Positions 34,545-43,226 of a DNA stretch of 64,000 nt are shown here, in pieces. The notes beneath the pieces are model-generated. The model saw nothing but the letters and a program-made list of their open reading frames with translations, was not told the DNA's origin and ran no database searches. Where the stretch lies: NCBI RefSeq assembly GCF_021290985.1, contig NZ_JAJOYU010000008.1:1-64000 (forward strand), read 5' to 3'. The position numbers were made by a program, and so were the translations under genes. Each line of letters begins with the position of its first letter. Positions within the stretch are counted from its first letter, which is position 1. This DNA comes from Rheinheimera soli (GTDB lineage: Bacteria > Pseudomonadota > Gammaproteobacteria > Enterobacterales > Alteromonadaceae).

Positions 34545-35310
34545 ACTGGTTTTTGCCTGCTTTATTTTCAGTTGTAATGCTGCTGCATCACAGCTGATAG
34601 CTGCGGCTTCGGATTTACGGCTGGTTTTGCCTTTGTTGCTGGCGCAGTATCAGGCTGAAACTGGCGTCAGCATTCAGCCGGTATTTGCGTCCTCCGGCAA
34701 GCTCAGTCAACAAATTCAGCATGGTGCACCTTTTTCTCTGTTTCTGGCGGCCGATCCTTTGTACACCAACACCCTGCTGCGCCACTGCAGCGCCGAACAG
34801 CAATGTCAGACCGGTGTATATGGCCAGGGTCAGTTGCTACTTTGGTATCACAATCGTTTTCAAACTGCCGAGCAAGCGCTGGCACAAAGCCAACATATAG
34901 CGATAGCCGATCCAAACCACGCGCCTTATGGCAAAGCCGCTTTGGCTTATTTGCAACAGCACCAGCTCTGGTCGCAACTGCAAGCAAAAATACGCCGCAC
35001 TGACAACGCTGCTTTGGTGTTGCATTTATTGCGTACAGGTCAGGCCGAAGTGGGAATTGTGGGTCATGCATTGTTGCCAGAGACCAGGCTGCAGCAATTG
35101 TTGCCACAAGCCCAGCAACAACAGTTGCAGTTATTACAACAGCTGGGCCGGACAGAAGTTGTGCCTGCACATTTATACCCGCCCATCCGTCATAGCTGGT
35201 TTTACCGGACTGAGCAGAAACACCCTGAAATCAAAGCTTTTTTAGACTGGATGCTGGCACCAGAACAACAGCAGTTCTGGACCGATGCTGGCTTTCGGGA
35301 GCACAACTAA
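34531..35310 (+). CDS. modA: molybdate ABC transporter substrate-binding protein
   Basis: 259 residues. Signal peptide (cleavage near CNAAAS) and a type II periplasmic-binding fold: AASDLRLVLPLLL, VFASSGKLSQQIQHGAPFSL (Ser residues that hold the oxyanion), PAHLYPPI near the end. It captures molybdate. The last base of its stop codon begins the modB ATG. Confidence 0.9.
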   Translation: MRGLKLVFACFIFSCNAAASQLIAAASDLRLVLPLLLAQYQAETGVSIQPVFASSGKLSQQIQHGAPFSLFLAADPLYTNTLLRHCSAEQQCQTGVYGQGQLLLWYHNRFQTAEQALAQSQHIAIADPNHAPYGKAALAYLQQHQLWSQLQAKIRRTDNAALVLHLLRTGQAEVGIVGHALLPETRLQQLLPQAQQQQLQLLQQLGRTEVVPAHLYPPIRHSWFYRTEQKHPEIKAFLDWMLAPEQQQFWTDAGFREHN

Positions 35311-36008
35311 TGCTGTACCCGGCCGAATGGCAAGCCTTGTTACTTACCGTCAAACTGGCGCTTTTAAGCAGTTTTTTCTTACTGCTGCTGACAGCACCGC
35401 TGGCCTGGTGGCTCAGCCGTGGCCACAGCACAACACGTAATGCCATCAATGCGCTTTTGACTTTGCCTTTGGTGTTGCCTCCTACCGTATTAGGTTTTTA
35501 TTTAGTCTTGCTGTTAAGTCCGGATTCCTGGTTCAGCCAGTTATTACGCCTTGCTGGTATTGAAGCTCTGGCGTTTCGTTTTGAGGGCCTGGTGCTGGCT
35601 TCTATGTTGTATTCGCTGCCTTTTGTGGTGCAGCCACTACAGCAAGGTTTTGCGCAAATAGCTCAGGAGTTGTTGGATCAAAACCGGGCTTTAGGTGCCA
35701 ATAGCTGGCAGTTAATGGCTCAGTTAATTTGGCCTTTAAGCCGACCTGCACTTTTCAGCGCCTTTATTTTAAGTTTTGCTCATACGCTGGGCGAATTTGG
35801 CATAGTGCTGATGATAGGTGGCAATATTCCCGGTCAGACTCAGCTGCTGTCGATGTTGATTTATGATCAAGTCGAAAGCCTGAACTACGCCCGAGCTCAT
35901 CTGTTATCCGGTTTGTTATTGCTGTTTTCTTTTAGTGTGCTGTTTTGGCTTTATCAACAACAACGGGGGCAGCAGCAACGAGGGCAACAACAAAGGAGCC
36001 AGAAATGA
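35310..36008 (+). CDS. modB: molybdate ABC transporter permease
   Basis: 232 residues, about five membrane helices. LPLVLPPTVLGFYLVLLL and the ATPase-contact loop ALGANSWQLMAQLIWPLSRP identify ModB; AHTLGEFGIVLMIGG follows. The C-terminal tail is Gln/Arg-rich (QQQRGQQQRGQQQRSQK), a low-complexity repeat. It overlaps modC by 4 bp (ATGA). Confidence 0.92.
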   Translation: MLYPAEWQALLLTVKLALLSSFFLLLLTAPLAWWLSRGHSTTRNAINALLTLPLVLPPTVLGFYLVLLLSPDSWFSQLLRLAGIEALAFRFEGLVLASMLYSLPFVVQPLQQGFAQIAQELLDQNRALGANSWQLMAQLIWPLSRPALFSAFILSFAHTLGEFGIVLMIGGNIPGQTQLLSMLIYDQVESLNYARAHLLSGLLLLFSFSVLFWLYQQQRGQQQRGQQQRSQK

Positions 36009-36679
36009 GTCTGCAATTAAAGTTGAACTGGTCAGCCAGCAGCTTTTGTTTGCAGCTGGAATTAAAGCTGGATAACAACTGGATTGGTATTTATGGTCAG
36101 TCCGGCAGTGGTAAAACTTCGATGCTCAAAGCCATAGCGGGTTTACAACCAGATGCCGCTGAACACTGCAGTTTTCGTGGCGAGTTATGGCAGCAAGGCC
36201 AGTATCAAAGGTCTTTATCCAGCCGAAAAGCTTTGTATCTGGCGCCTGAAGCTTTGTTAATGCCACATAAAACTGCGTTGCAGCATCTGCAACTGGCCAG
36301 CGACTGGAGCAAGTCGCCTGAAGATACAGCACAAATTATTCAGGATTTTGAACTGCAACCCTTATTGGCTTTGTATCCATCACAATTGTCATCTGGCCAG
36401 CAGCAAAAACTGGCGTTAGCTCAGGCTTTGATCACCAGGCCCCGGCTTTTGTTGCTGGATGAAGCGCTGGCCCATCTGGATCATCAACAAAAAACAGCGG
36501 TGCTGAAACAACTGAAACATTATCAACAACAGCAGGGTTTTATGCTGCTGTGGGTCAGCCATCAAATGGAAGATTTATGCCTTTATTGTCAGGAGATTGT
36601 CTGGTTAAAACAGGGGCAACTGCAGCAACAACAACAGCTGTGGCCGCTGCAGCAAGGCCAGACTTTTTTTGCAATTTAA
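36005..36679 (+). CDS. modC: molybdate ABC transporter ATP-binding protein, short form
   Basis: 224 residues. Walker A GQSGSGKTS (about 32-40), signature QLSSGQQQK, Walker B LLLLDEALAHLD (Glu in place followed by Ala rather than Pro), switch His in WVSHQMEDL. It ends after the ATPase domain, so the molybdate-sensing TOBE/MOP domain of full-length ModC (about 350 residues in E. coli) is missing. ATG at 36005 follows AAGGAG. Its stop overlaps the convergent moeA stop by 4 bp. Confidence 0.88.
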   Translation: MSLQLKLNWSASSFCLQLELKLDNNWIGIYGQSGSGKTSMLKAIAGLQPDAAEHCSFRGELWQQGQYQRSLSSRKALYLAPEALLMPHKTALQHLQLASDWSKSPEDTAQIIQDFELQPLLALYPSQLSSGQQQKLALAQALITRPRLLLLDEALAHLDHQQKTAVLKQLKHYQQQQGFMLLWVSHQMEDLCLYCQEIVWLKQGQLQQQQQLWPLQQGQTFFAI

Positions 36680-37917
36680 CGTAAACAAAAGGCCAATGGT
36701 TGCAACAGCACCTGCTCTCCGGCTTTTACGCCTGAACCTTCGGCAGGCAACACCACCAGGGTATCTGCACGCGCCAGTTCAATTAAGGCGGCAGAGCTTT
36801 GACTGGCCGCAGGCTCTACAAAACCCGCTTCGGCGTTCTCACTAAAACGCGCGCGTTGGAATTCCAGCCGCCCTGGCTTTTTACGAAAATCCACAGCTGC
36901 AGTGGTATAAAAATCAGCTGCAGGTACAGCCACTACTCCGGCAGCCTGTTCAAGCACTGGCAATACCAACTGTTGAAAGGTGATGGCCGCAGAGACCGGA
37001 TTGCCCGGTAAACCAAAAAACCAGCAACGACCTAACTTGCCAAAAGCAAAAGGTTTACCTGGCTTTATCGCCACTTGCCAAAATTGCACCTGACCCAGCT
37101 CTATTAACACTTGACGGGTAAAATCAGCTTGCCCTACAGACACACCACCTGAGCAAATCAGCAGATCAGCCTCTGAACTGGCCTGTAAAAAAGCCTGCCT
37201 TAGTAATTCAGGCTTATCCGGCACTATGCCCAGATCAAGGGGTTCGCAGTCGAGTCGTTTTAAAGCGGCTTGTAACAAATATCTATTTGCATCGTAACAA
37301 TGACCAGATTTTAACGGCTGACCTGGTTCTGTTAACTCATCACCACTGGAGCAATAGGCCACTTTGAGTTTGTTATACACTTGCGCTCCGGCCAAACCAG
37401 AAGCGGCCAACACGGCCAGATCCAAAGCCCCCATTCTGTGACCTGCAGCAAATAACAAAGCACCTGCTTGTAAGTCTTCCCCTAACCAGCGGATATGATC
37501 ACCTTGTTGATAGCGCTGATCGGTGTCAAACCGCAGCTTTCCTTGCTCAACCACACAATATTCCTGCATCAGCACAGTATCAGCACCTTCAGGAATAGCG
37601 GCTCCTGTCATCACCGCCATGGCCTGGCCTGCTTGCAGCGGGTCTTGTGCTTGTTGTCCGGCTAATACAGTGCCCACTAACTCTAAAGCAACACCTGCGT
37701 TGATATCCTCATAACGCAGCGCATAACCATCCATAGCCGATTGGGTAAAAGCCGGCATAGCCACAGGGCTATAAACAGCTTCTGCCACTACTCTGTCTAA
37801 AAGCTCTGGCAAAGGGCAATACTGGTGTTGAATGGGTGGCGACACTTCACTTAACATCAGCTGCAACGCTTCTGCCATAGTCAGACTTTGTTGTTCCAAG
37901 CAGGCGCTGTGGCTCAT
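36676..37917 (-). CDS. moeA: molybdopterin molybdenumtransferase
   Basis: 413 residues. MoeA four-domain layout: FTQSAMDGYALR (about 55-66), VMTGAAIPEGADTV, the MPT-binding CSGGVSVGQADF and GLPGNPVSA, then a C-terminal beta domain. It inserts molybdenum into adenylylated molybdopterin. It lies directly downstream of nasA on the - strand with a 4-bp overlap, so catalytic subunit and cofactor insertion are co-expressed. Confidence 0.93.
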   Translation of the reverse strand: MSHSACLEQQSLTMAEALQLMLSEVSPPIQHQYCPLPELLDRVVAEAVYSPVAMPAFTQSAMDGYALRYEDINAGVALELVGTVLAGQQAQDPLQAGQAMAVMTGAAIPEGADTVLMQEYCVVEQGKLRFDTDQRYQQGDHIRWLGEDLQAGALLFAAGHRMGALDLAVLAASGLAGAQVYNKLKVAYCSSGDELTEPGQPLKSGHCYDANRYLLQAALKRLDCEPLDLGIVPDKPELLRQAFLQASSEADLLICSGGVSVGQADFTRQVLIELGQVQFWQVAIKPGKPFAFGKLGRCWFFGLPGNPVSAAITFQQLVLPVLEQAAGVVAVPAADFYTTAAVDFRKKPGRLEFQRARFSENAEAGFVEPAASQSSAALIELARADTLVVLPAEGSGVKAGEQVLLQPLAFCLR

Positions 37918-40601
37918 AGGCTTTGTCCTTGTGTAGTGATTTCTGACGCAATCAAGGCTTTTAACTCAGGGATACAGGAACCACAGTTAGTGCCGCACTT
38001 AAGCTGCTGCCCCAGTTGTTGGTAGCTGTTGCAACCTTCACGAATAGCCGCACAAATTGACGCTTCCCGCACCTGAAAACAGCTGCAAATCACTGCACTT
38101 TGTGGCTCTCCAGAGTTACTGCGCCCTGTCAGTAGCTGACGCCTGTCGTTCAGACTGAGCTCTTTATTAAATTGCTGATCCAGATACTCCAAAGCTAAAT
38201 TCAGTGGCTGTAGGCTGATAAAGACACAACAACTTAGCTGCTCTGCTTCAAAAGCTGCAGCTCTGTAATGGCCAAGACTTAACGCCTGACTACTCAGTTC
38301 TGGTTGAATATGTAAAGCAGATAACCACAGCTGCAGCTTGGTTGGATCCAGCCCTGAGTCAGCAGTAGTGGCCAGATCAGATTCAGCCAGCTGCAGATGG
38401 TAAAGCACTGTCTGGGCACTTTTTTGTTTGCTGGCATAGCCACTGCTGCGGCATAAAGGCCAAAGCAGTTCATCCAGTTCTGGTTTTAAAATCAGCCAGA
38501 CCTGCCAGTGCAAATTTAAAGGATTGATTTGCACCTGCGCTTGTTTTAAGGCTGGCTGGCCTGAGACGGGATCGACCAAAGCTGGCACCAGCACATCACA
38601 ACGGCCTCTACTGCTAAATTGTTCAGTCCAATGAATAGGCACAAAACATTCGCCGCTACGCTGAGCTTCGGTCAGCCGGACACGCGCATCCATCTGACCT
38701 AATGAATTCGACAATCTCGCCAAACCGCCATCAATCAAGCCCAGTTGCTCTGCGTCCACGGGATGAAGTTCCAGAAAAGGTTCGGCTCTGTGTTGCAGTA
38801 AAGAAGCAGCCCGACCTGTTCTGGTCATGCTGTGCCATTGGTCCCGAATTCTTCCTGTGTTCAGCAGTAAATGATCCGCTGCCAGCTCAGCGTTCTGTTG
38901 TTGTGAGACCGCAATAAAGCGTGCCTTGCCAGAGGGCGTATAAAACTGACCATCAGCACCTAAACGACTGGCACCCTTTGGGTATTTGTGATTCACCGGC
39001 CATTGCACAGGAGCTAAGTCCTGATACTGCTGCGCTGTTAAATGCATCAAACCGGATAAATCAAAAGCGCGCTGACCGCTGTTCTGATAGGCAGATAAAG
39101 CGGCATGTTCGGCGAAAATGGCGGCAGGCCCTGCATAAGTAAAATGTTCGGCAAATCCCATAGCTTTGGCAACATCACAGATCATCTGCCAGTCATGCCT
39201 TGCTAAACCAGGAGCGGGTAATAAAGTGCATTGCCTGGAGATACGCCGCTCTGAATTAGTCACAGTGCCGTCTTTTTCACTCCAGCCTGTGGCGGGTAAC
39301 ACAATATCAGCACAGGCGATAGTGTCGGTGTGGCTGACAATGTCGGAGACGATCACTAAAGGACAAGCTTCTAACGCGGCTCTCACTCTGTTGGCTTCCG
39401 GCATACTGACCACCGGGTTAGTCGCCATAATCCAGATGGCTTTAATCTCACCACGCTCTACAGCCTCAAATAAATCCACAGCTTTATAGCCGGGCTGATG
39501 GCAGATATTCGGCGCTTGCCAGAATTGCCGCACCAGTTCTATATCGGCGTTTTGGCTGTAATCCATATGAGCAGCCAGTTGATTAGCCAAGCCCCCTACT
39601 TCGCGACCTCCCATCGCATTGGGCTGACCTGTAAGCGAAAAAGGCCCACGACCTGCTTTGCCGATACGGCCTGTCGCCAGATGGCAATTGATAATAGCAT
39701 TGACTTTATCTGTGCCGTTTTGTGCCTGATTCACCCCTTGCGAAAACAAAGTTAAGGTCAAAGGTTCATCAATAAAACAACGATAAAAAGCGTCCACTTG
39801 CTCTGGAGGCAGATCACAACCCAAGGCGACTTGTTCAATAGTGCCAGCTTGTTGTTGCGCACTGGCCAAGGCTTCAGAAAATCCTTCGGTATGGGCTTTG
39901 ATGAAGTTGTGATCCAGTTGGTTTTCTTTGGCTAAAAAGCTCAGCAGACCATTAAATAACAACAAGTCTGTGCCGGGTTTGAGCGCAAGATGCAAATCAG
40001 CACCTTCGCAGCTGGCCGAGCGGCGTGGGTCTATCACAATAATTTTCCGGCCAGGGTCTTGTTGTTTACAGGCCTGAATGCGCTGAAATAACACCGGATG
40101 ATTCCAGGCCATATTAGCCCCGACCAGAATGTAACAACGCGCCAGCTCAATATCGGCATAACAACCCGGCACTATATCGGCACCAAAAGCGCGTTTGTGG
40201 CCAGCCACAGTTGAGGCCATACAGAGCCTGGAATTGGTATCAACATGAGGGCTGCCAATAAAACCTTTCATCAGCTTATTGGCGACATAATAATCCTCCG
40301 TCAGCAGCTGGCCAGATAAATACATAGCGACAGAGGCTGGGCCATATTCGGCAACAATAGCGCTAAGACGACTGGATACTGCATCTATAGCTTCAGGCCA
40401 GCTCACAGTCTGACCATCTACTTTGGGTGCCAGTAGCCGGCCTTGTTCGCCCAGGGTCTGAGCCAAGGCAGAGCCTTTGACGCATAAACGACCATAGTTG
40501 GCCGGATGCTCACTATCACCTGATATCTGCAGGTCAGTCTGGCCTTCAACACGAACTCCACAACCTACACCACAATAGGGGCAAGTGCTTTGCAGTTGCA
40601 T
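37914..40601 (-). CDS. nasA: assimilatory nitrate reductase catalytic subunit
   Basis: 895 residues, cytoplasmic molybdopterin oxidoreductase reducing nitrate to nitrite. N-terminal [4Fe-4S] ligands in CPYCGVGC with the fourth Cys in GRLCVKGSA. Bis-MGD domains follow (SRLCMASTVAGHKRAFGAD contains the family active-site region; TGRIGKAGRGPFSLTGQPNA). A molybdopterin dinucleotide-binding domain lies at about 570-690. A C-terminal BFD-like [2Fe-2S] domain has VICSCFQV and CGTNCGSC, as in Klebsiella-type NasA. The start is preceded by GAGGAG. It is expressed from its own sigma54-like promoter through an attenuator leader. Confidence 0.93.
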   Translation of the reverse strand: MQLQSTCPYCGVGCGVRVEGQTDLQISGDSEHPANYGRLCVKGSALAQTLGEQGRLLAPKVDGQTVSWPEAIDAVSSRLSAIVAEYGPASVAMYLSGQLLTEDYYVANKLMKGFIGSPHVDTNSRLCMASTVAGHKRAFGADIVPGCYADIELARCYILVGANMAWNHPVLFQRIQACKQQDPGRKIIVIDPRRSASCEGADLHLALKPGTDLLLFNGLLSFLAKENQLDHNFIKAHTEGFSEALASAQQQAGTIEQVALGCDLPPEQVDAFYRCFIDEPLTLTLFSQGVNQAQNGTDKVNAIINCHLATGRIGKAGRGPFSLTGQPNAMGGREVGGLANQLAAHMDYSQNADIELVRQFWQAPNICHQPGYKAVDLFEAVERGEIKAIWIMATNPVVSMPEANRVRAALEACPLVIVSDIVSHTDTIACADIVLPATGWSEKDGTVTNSERRISRQCTLLPAPGLARHDWQMICDVAKAMGFAEHFTYAGPAAIFAEHAALSAYQNSGQRAFDLSGLMHLTAQQYQDLAPVQWPVNHKYPKGASRLGADGQFYTPSGKARFIAVSQQQNAELAADHLLLNTGRIRDQWHSMTRTGRAASLLQHRAEPFLELHPVDAEQLGLIDGGLARLSNSLGQMDARVRLTEAQRSGECFVPIHWTEQFSSRGRCDVLVPALVDPVSGQPALKQAQVQINPLNLHWQVWLILKPELDELLWPLCRSSGYASKQKSAQTVLYHLQLAESDLATTADSGLDPTKLQLWLSALHIQPELSSQALSLGHYRAAAFEAEQLSCCVFISLQPLNLALEYLDQQFNKELSLNDRRQLLTGRSNSGEPQSAVICSCFQVREASICAAIREGCNSYQQLGQQLKCGTNCGSCIPELKALIASEITTQGQSL

Positions 40602-40620
40602 GTCTGCTCCTCTTTAAAAT

Positions 40621-40677
40621 AAAAAACGCCCGTCTACGCCTCTAAGAAAAGAAACAGTAAGACGAGCGCCTTTGCTC
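40621..40677 (-). ncRNA. ANTAR-type leader hairpin overlapping an intrinsic terminator, before nasA
   Basis: Read on the - strand: GAGC (40677-40674), hexaloop AAAGGC, GCTC (40667-40664). Its loop matches the P2 loop of the nrt leader exactly. The 3' arm lies within the terminator arm CGCTCGTCTTAC (40668-40657), which pairs with GTAGACGGGCG (40637-40627) and is followed by TTTTTTATTTT. The same mutually exclusive design as upstream of nrtA. A clear P1 hairpin is not seen downstream of the predicted start point. Confidence 0.65.
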
Positions 40678-40698
40678 ATATAGTTGCTTAAAGCTTAA

Positions 40699-40713
40699 GC
40701 AAAGCCGATGCCA
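40699..40713 (-). promoter_or_regulatory. sigma54 promoter of nasA-moeA
   Basis: On the - strand TGGCATCGGCTTTGC shows -24 GG and -12 GC with 10 bases between, a closer consensus match than the nrt promoter (TTTGC). Transcription would start near 40687, ten bases before the leader hairpin. Confidence 0.65.
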
Positions 40714-40823
40714 AGCTTCTTTTGAGGTGTTTTGTGCTCTGCAGGCCAGTGCGGCTGACGGAAACGACTAAAAGGGCATGATTCTGGTGCAGACTGACCT
40801 AAAAAAGTGCAGTGGTGTTGGAA

Positions 40824-41564
40824 TTAAACTGCCACAGAACAAACAGGACAATGCGGGTTTTTAGCAATCTGCAGTTGTTGCCACTGACTAAACAACGCGT
40901 CAAAACACCAAAGTTTTCCGGCCAGCTCTGAGCCTAAACCTGACAGTATTTTTATAGCTTCCAACGCAGCAAGACTGCCGATAACTCCAACCAAAGGAGA
41001 TAACACGCCTTGATCCAGACAATTGAATTCCTGTTGCGACAATGCACTGCTGTAACAGCAATAACAAGGGCCTGCAGCAGAGGCAGGAAAATAACTGATT
41101 TGACCTTCCAGCCGCACAGCGGCGGCACTAAGCAAAGGTTTTTGTTGGTGATAACAAGCGCGTTGTAACTGCTGACGGCTATCCAGATTGTCGGTGCAAT
41201 CCAGTACTAAATCAAACTCAGCTAGTCTTTTGTTCAGGCTGTCAGCCGTCACTTGTTCAGACCAGCTTTGCAGGCTACAGGCCGGATTTAGCAACTGTAG
41301 TTTTTGTTGTGCCACCTGTACTTTTTGTTGTCCTACATCCGCATCCTGATACAACAACTGACGGGGTAAATTACTTAAGCTAATCTGATCAAAATCCGCC
41401 AGCGTTAAATGTCCAAGGCCGGAGCTGACCAGATAAGGCGCAGCAGCAGAGCCCACCCCACCCAAGCCCACTAACAAGACTTTTTGTTCTGCAAGTTGCT
41501 GCTGGCGATCCTCGTTCCACTGTGCCAGCAGAAAATGCCTGCTATACCTTAATTGCTCTGTCAT
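40824..41564 (-). CDS. moeB: MoeB/ThiF/HesA-type adenylyltransferase, molybdopterin-synthase activating
   Basis: 246 residues. Nucleotide-binding GLGGVGSAAAPYL (about 31-43), LADFDQISLSNLPRQ, catalytic Asp in LDCTDN, and zinc Cys pairs in CYCCYS and HCPVCSV. It adenylates the Gly-Gly tail of MoaD (or ThiS). The Moco cluster around it favours MoeB. It lies upstream of the nasA leader on the same strand, so read-through would meet the attenuator. Confidence 0.88.
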   Translation of the reverse strand: MTEQLRYSRHFLLAQWNEDRQQQLAEQKVLLVGLGGVGSAAAPYLVSSGLGHLTLADFDQISLSNLPRQLLYQDADVGQQKVQVAQQKLQLLNPACSLQSWSEQVTADSLNKRLAEFDLVLDCTDNLDSRQQLQRACYHQQKPLLSAAAVRLEGQISYFPASAAGPCYCCYSSALSQQEFNCLDQGVLSPLVGVIGSLAALEAIKILSGLGSELAGKLWCFDALFSQWQQLQIAKNPHCPVCSVAV

Positions 41565-41707
41565 CTGAAAGGCTGACCACTAAAATCAGGGGAAGGAGTC
41601 AAAAATCTGAGCATTTATTGTGCCAGCTCATGAAATTGATAAAAACTGTAATCCTGTATTGCCTTTCATTGCATTCTTGATTATAAAGCGGCTCGTATAA
41701 AACCTGA

Positions 41708-42991
41708 ATGAACTCTACAGCAGAGGTTACAACTCCAGTGCCAGTGAAAATAGCGCCAAAAGATATCAAGCTGGGTTATGCCATTAAACTGCCGGTCGGC
41801 TGGATGAAACATCCATTTCTGACCAATAAATTGGTGGTGGAATCTGCGCAGCAGTTGCGGATTATTTTGTCGTTAGAACTGGACTATGTGTATTTTTATC
41901 CGGAGCGTAGTTCTGTTGTGGTTGATAGCACAGCGGATCACAACGAAGCTTCTGTCAGTCGGGATATAGAGGATCTGCAACTTCGCACCCAAATGCAACT
42001 GGAAAAAGAGCAACGTATAGAGCAAGCCAAAGCCCACAGACGCGAACTGCAAAAAACTGAAAAGGCTTTTGCCCAGTCCATGGCACAAGTACGTAATCTG
42101 ATGACCAAAGTACAAGGCCGTCCGCTCAATGCCATCGAAGATGCCAGCCAATTGATCAGTAATCTGGCCGATACTATTTTGAGTGAAGACGCTTTGGTAT
42201 TGCACCTGATATCCCAGGCAGGCAAAGAACAGGAGTCGATGTACTTTCACGTCTTAAACGTGTCTATTCTGGCGATGATGCTGGCAAAAAACTTAAACTA
42301 CAGTGCAGACGAAGTGAAATGGACAGGTTTAGGTGCCATGTTTCACGACATAGGAAAACTGAAGATCCCCAGCCAGATTTTGCGTAAAACTTCAGCTTTA
42401 ACCACTCCTGAGCTGAATTTCCTGAAACTTCACCCCAAACTTGGCCTGGAGCTGCTGGGCCTGACCCAACAATTTCCGGCTGAAGCCAAAGCTATAGTAG
42501 AACAACATCATGAGTATCTGGACGGTAGTGGTTATCCGGCTGCTTTAAAAGCCGGGCAAATTAATAAACTGGCCCGTATTGTCGCTGTAGTGAACGAATT
42601 TGATAACCTCTGCCATCCGCTTGATATGTCACAGGCCCGTTCGCCTCACCATGCTTTATCCCTGATGTATAAAACAATGAAAGGCAAACTTGGCGATCTG
42701 GAAATGAGAGTCATGATCAAGATGATGGGAATTTATCCACCCGGCACAGTGGTACTGCTGTCCGACAAAAGAGTGGGCATCGTCATGGCGGTGAACTCAG
42801 ACTCTATGCTCTACCCCGATGTGCTGATTTATGATGCCGATGTTCCCCGCCTTGAAGCCGCTATAGTCACGCTGGAAGCCAATAAGCTATCGGTTGAAAA
42901 AGTGGTTAAACCTAAAGCCCTGCCACCTGAAGTTTTTGCTTATTTAAATCCACGAGCTCAGATCAGTTATTTTGTACAACAAAAAAACTGA
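41708..42991 (+). CDS. HD-GYP domain c-di-GMP phosphodiesterase with DUF3391 N-terminus
   Basis: 427 residues, no signal or membrane segment. A DUF3391-type N-terminal region (about 1-140, with a charged coiled stretch at 85-130) precedes an HD-GYP domain. The metal-site residues FHDIGKLKIP and EQHHEYLDGSGYP are intact, so c-di-GMP hydrolysis is expected. The start has only a weak ribosome binding site. It is followed 235 bp later by a GGDEF protein, giving an opposed synthesis/degradation pair. Confidence 0.9.
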   Translation: MNSTAEVTTPVPVKIAPKDIKLGYAIKLPVGWMKHPFLTNKLVVESAQQLRIILSLELDYVYFYPERSSVVVDSTADHNEASVSRDIEDLQLRTQMQLEKEQRIEQAKAHRRELQKTEKAFAQSMAQVRNLMTKVQGRPLNAIEDASQLISNLADTILSEDALVLHLISQAGKEQESMYFHVLNVSILAMMLAKNLNYSADEVKWTGLGAMFHDIGKLKIPSQILRKTSALTTPELNFLKLHPKLGLELLGLTQQFPAEAKAIVEQHHEYLDGSGYPAALKAGQINKLARIVAVVNEFDNLCHPLDMSQARSPHHALSLMYKTMKGKLGDLEMRVMIKMMGIYPPGTVVLLSDKRVGIVMAVNSDSMLYPDVLIYDADVPRLEAAIVTLEANKLSVEKVVKPKALPPEVFAYLNPRAQISYFVQQKN

Positions 42992-43226
42992 ATGAAGTCA
43001 TAAGCTTCAGCATGCTTAGCTGGCTGAGATGGATATTCAGCTACGATAGTCTGGTATTTACCTCTATAATGTCAGACCAGTTACAAAACCTTGGTTGAGT
43101 GGCTGTGTACAAACCTCTTATCAGCTGTCAGGATGTATTAAGCTGAATTTTTATACTGCATGTTGCAGATGACGTAAAGCGTTCAATAAATTGATTTTAT
43201 TGCCCGCCGGACAGAACTAAAAATTT

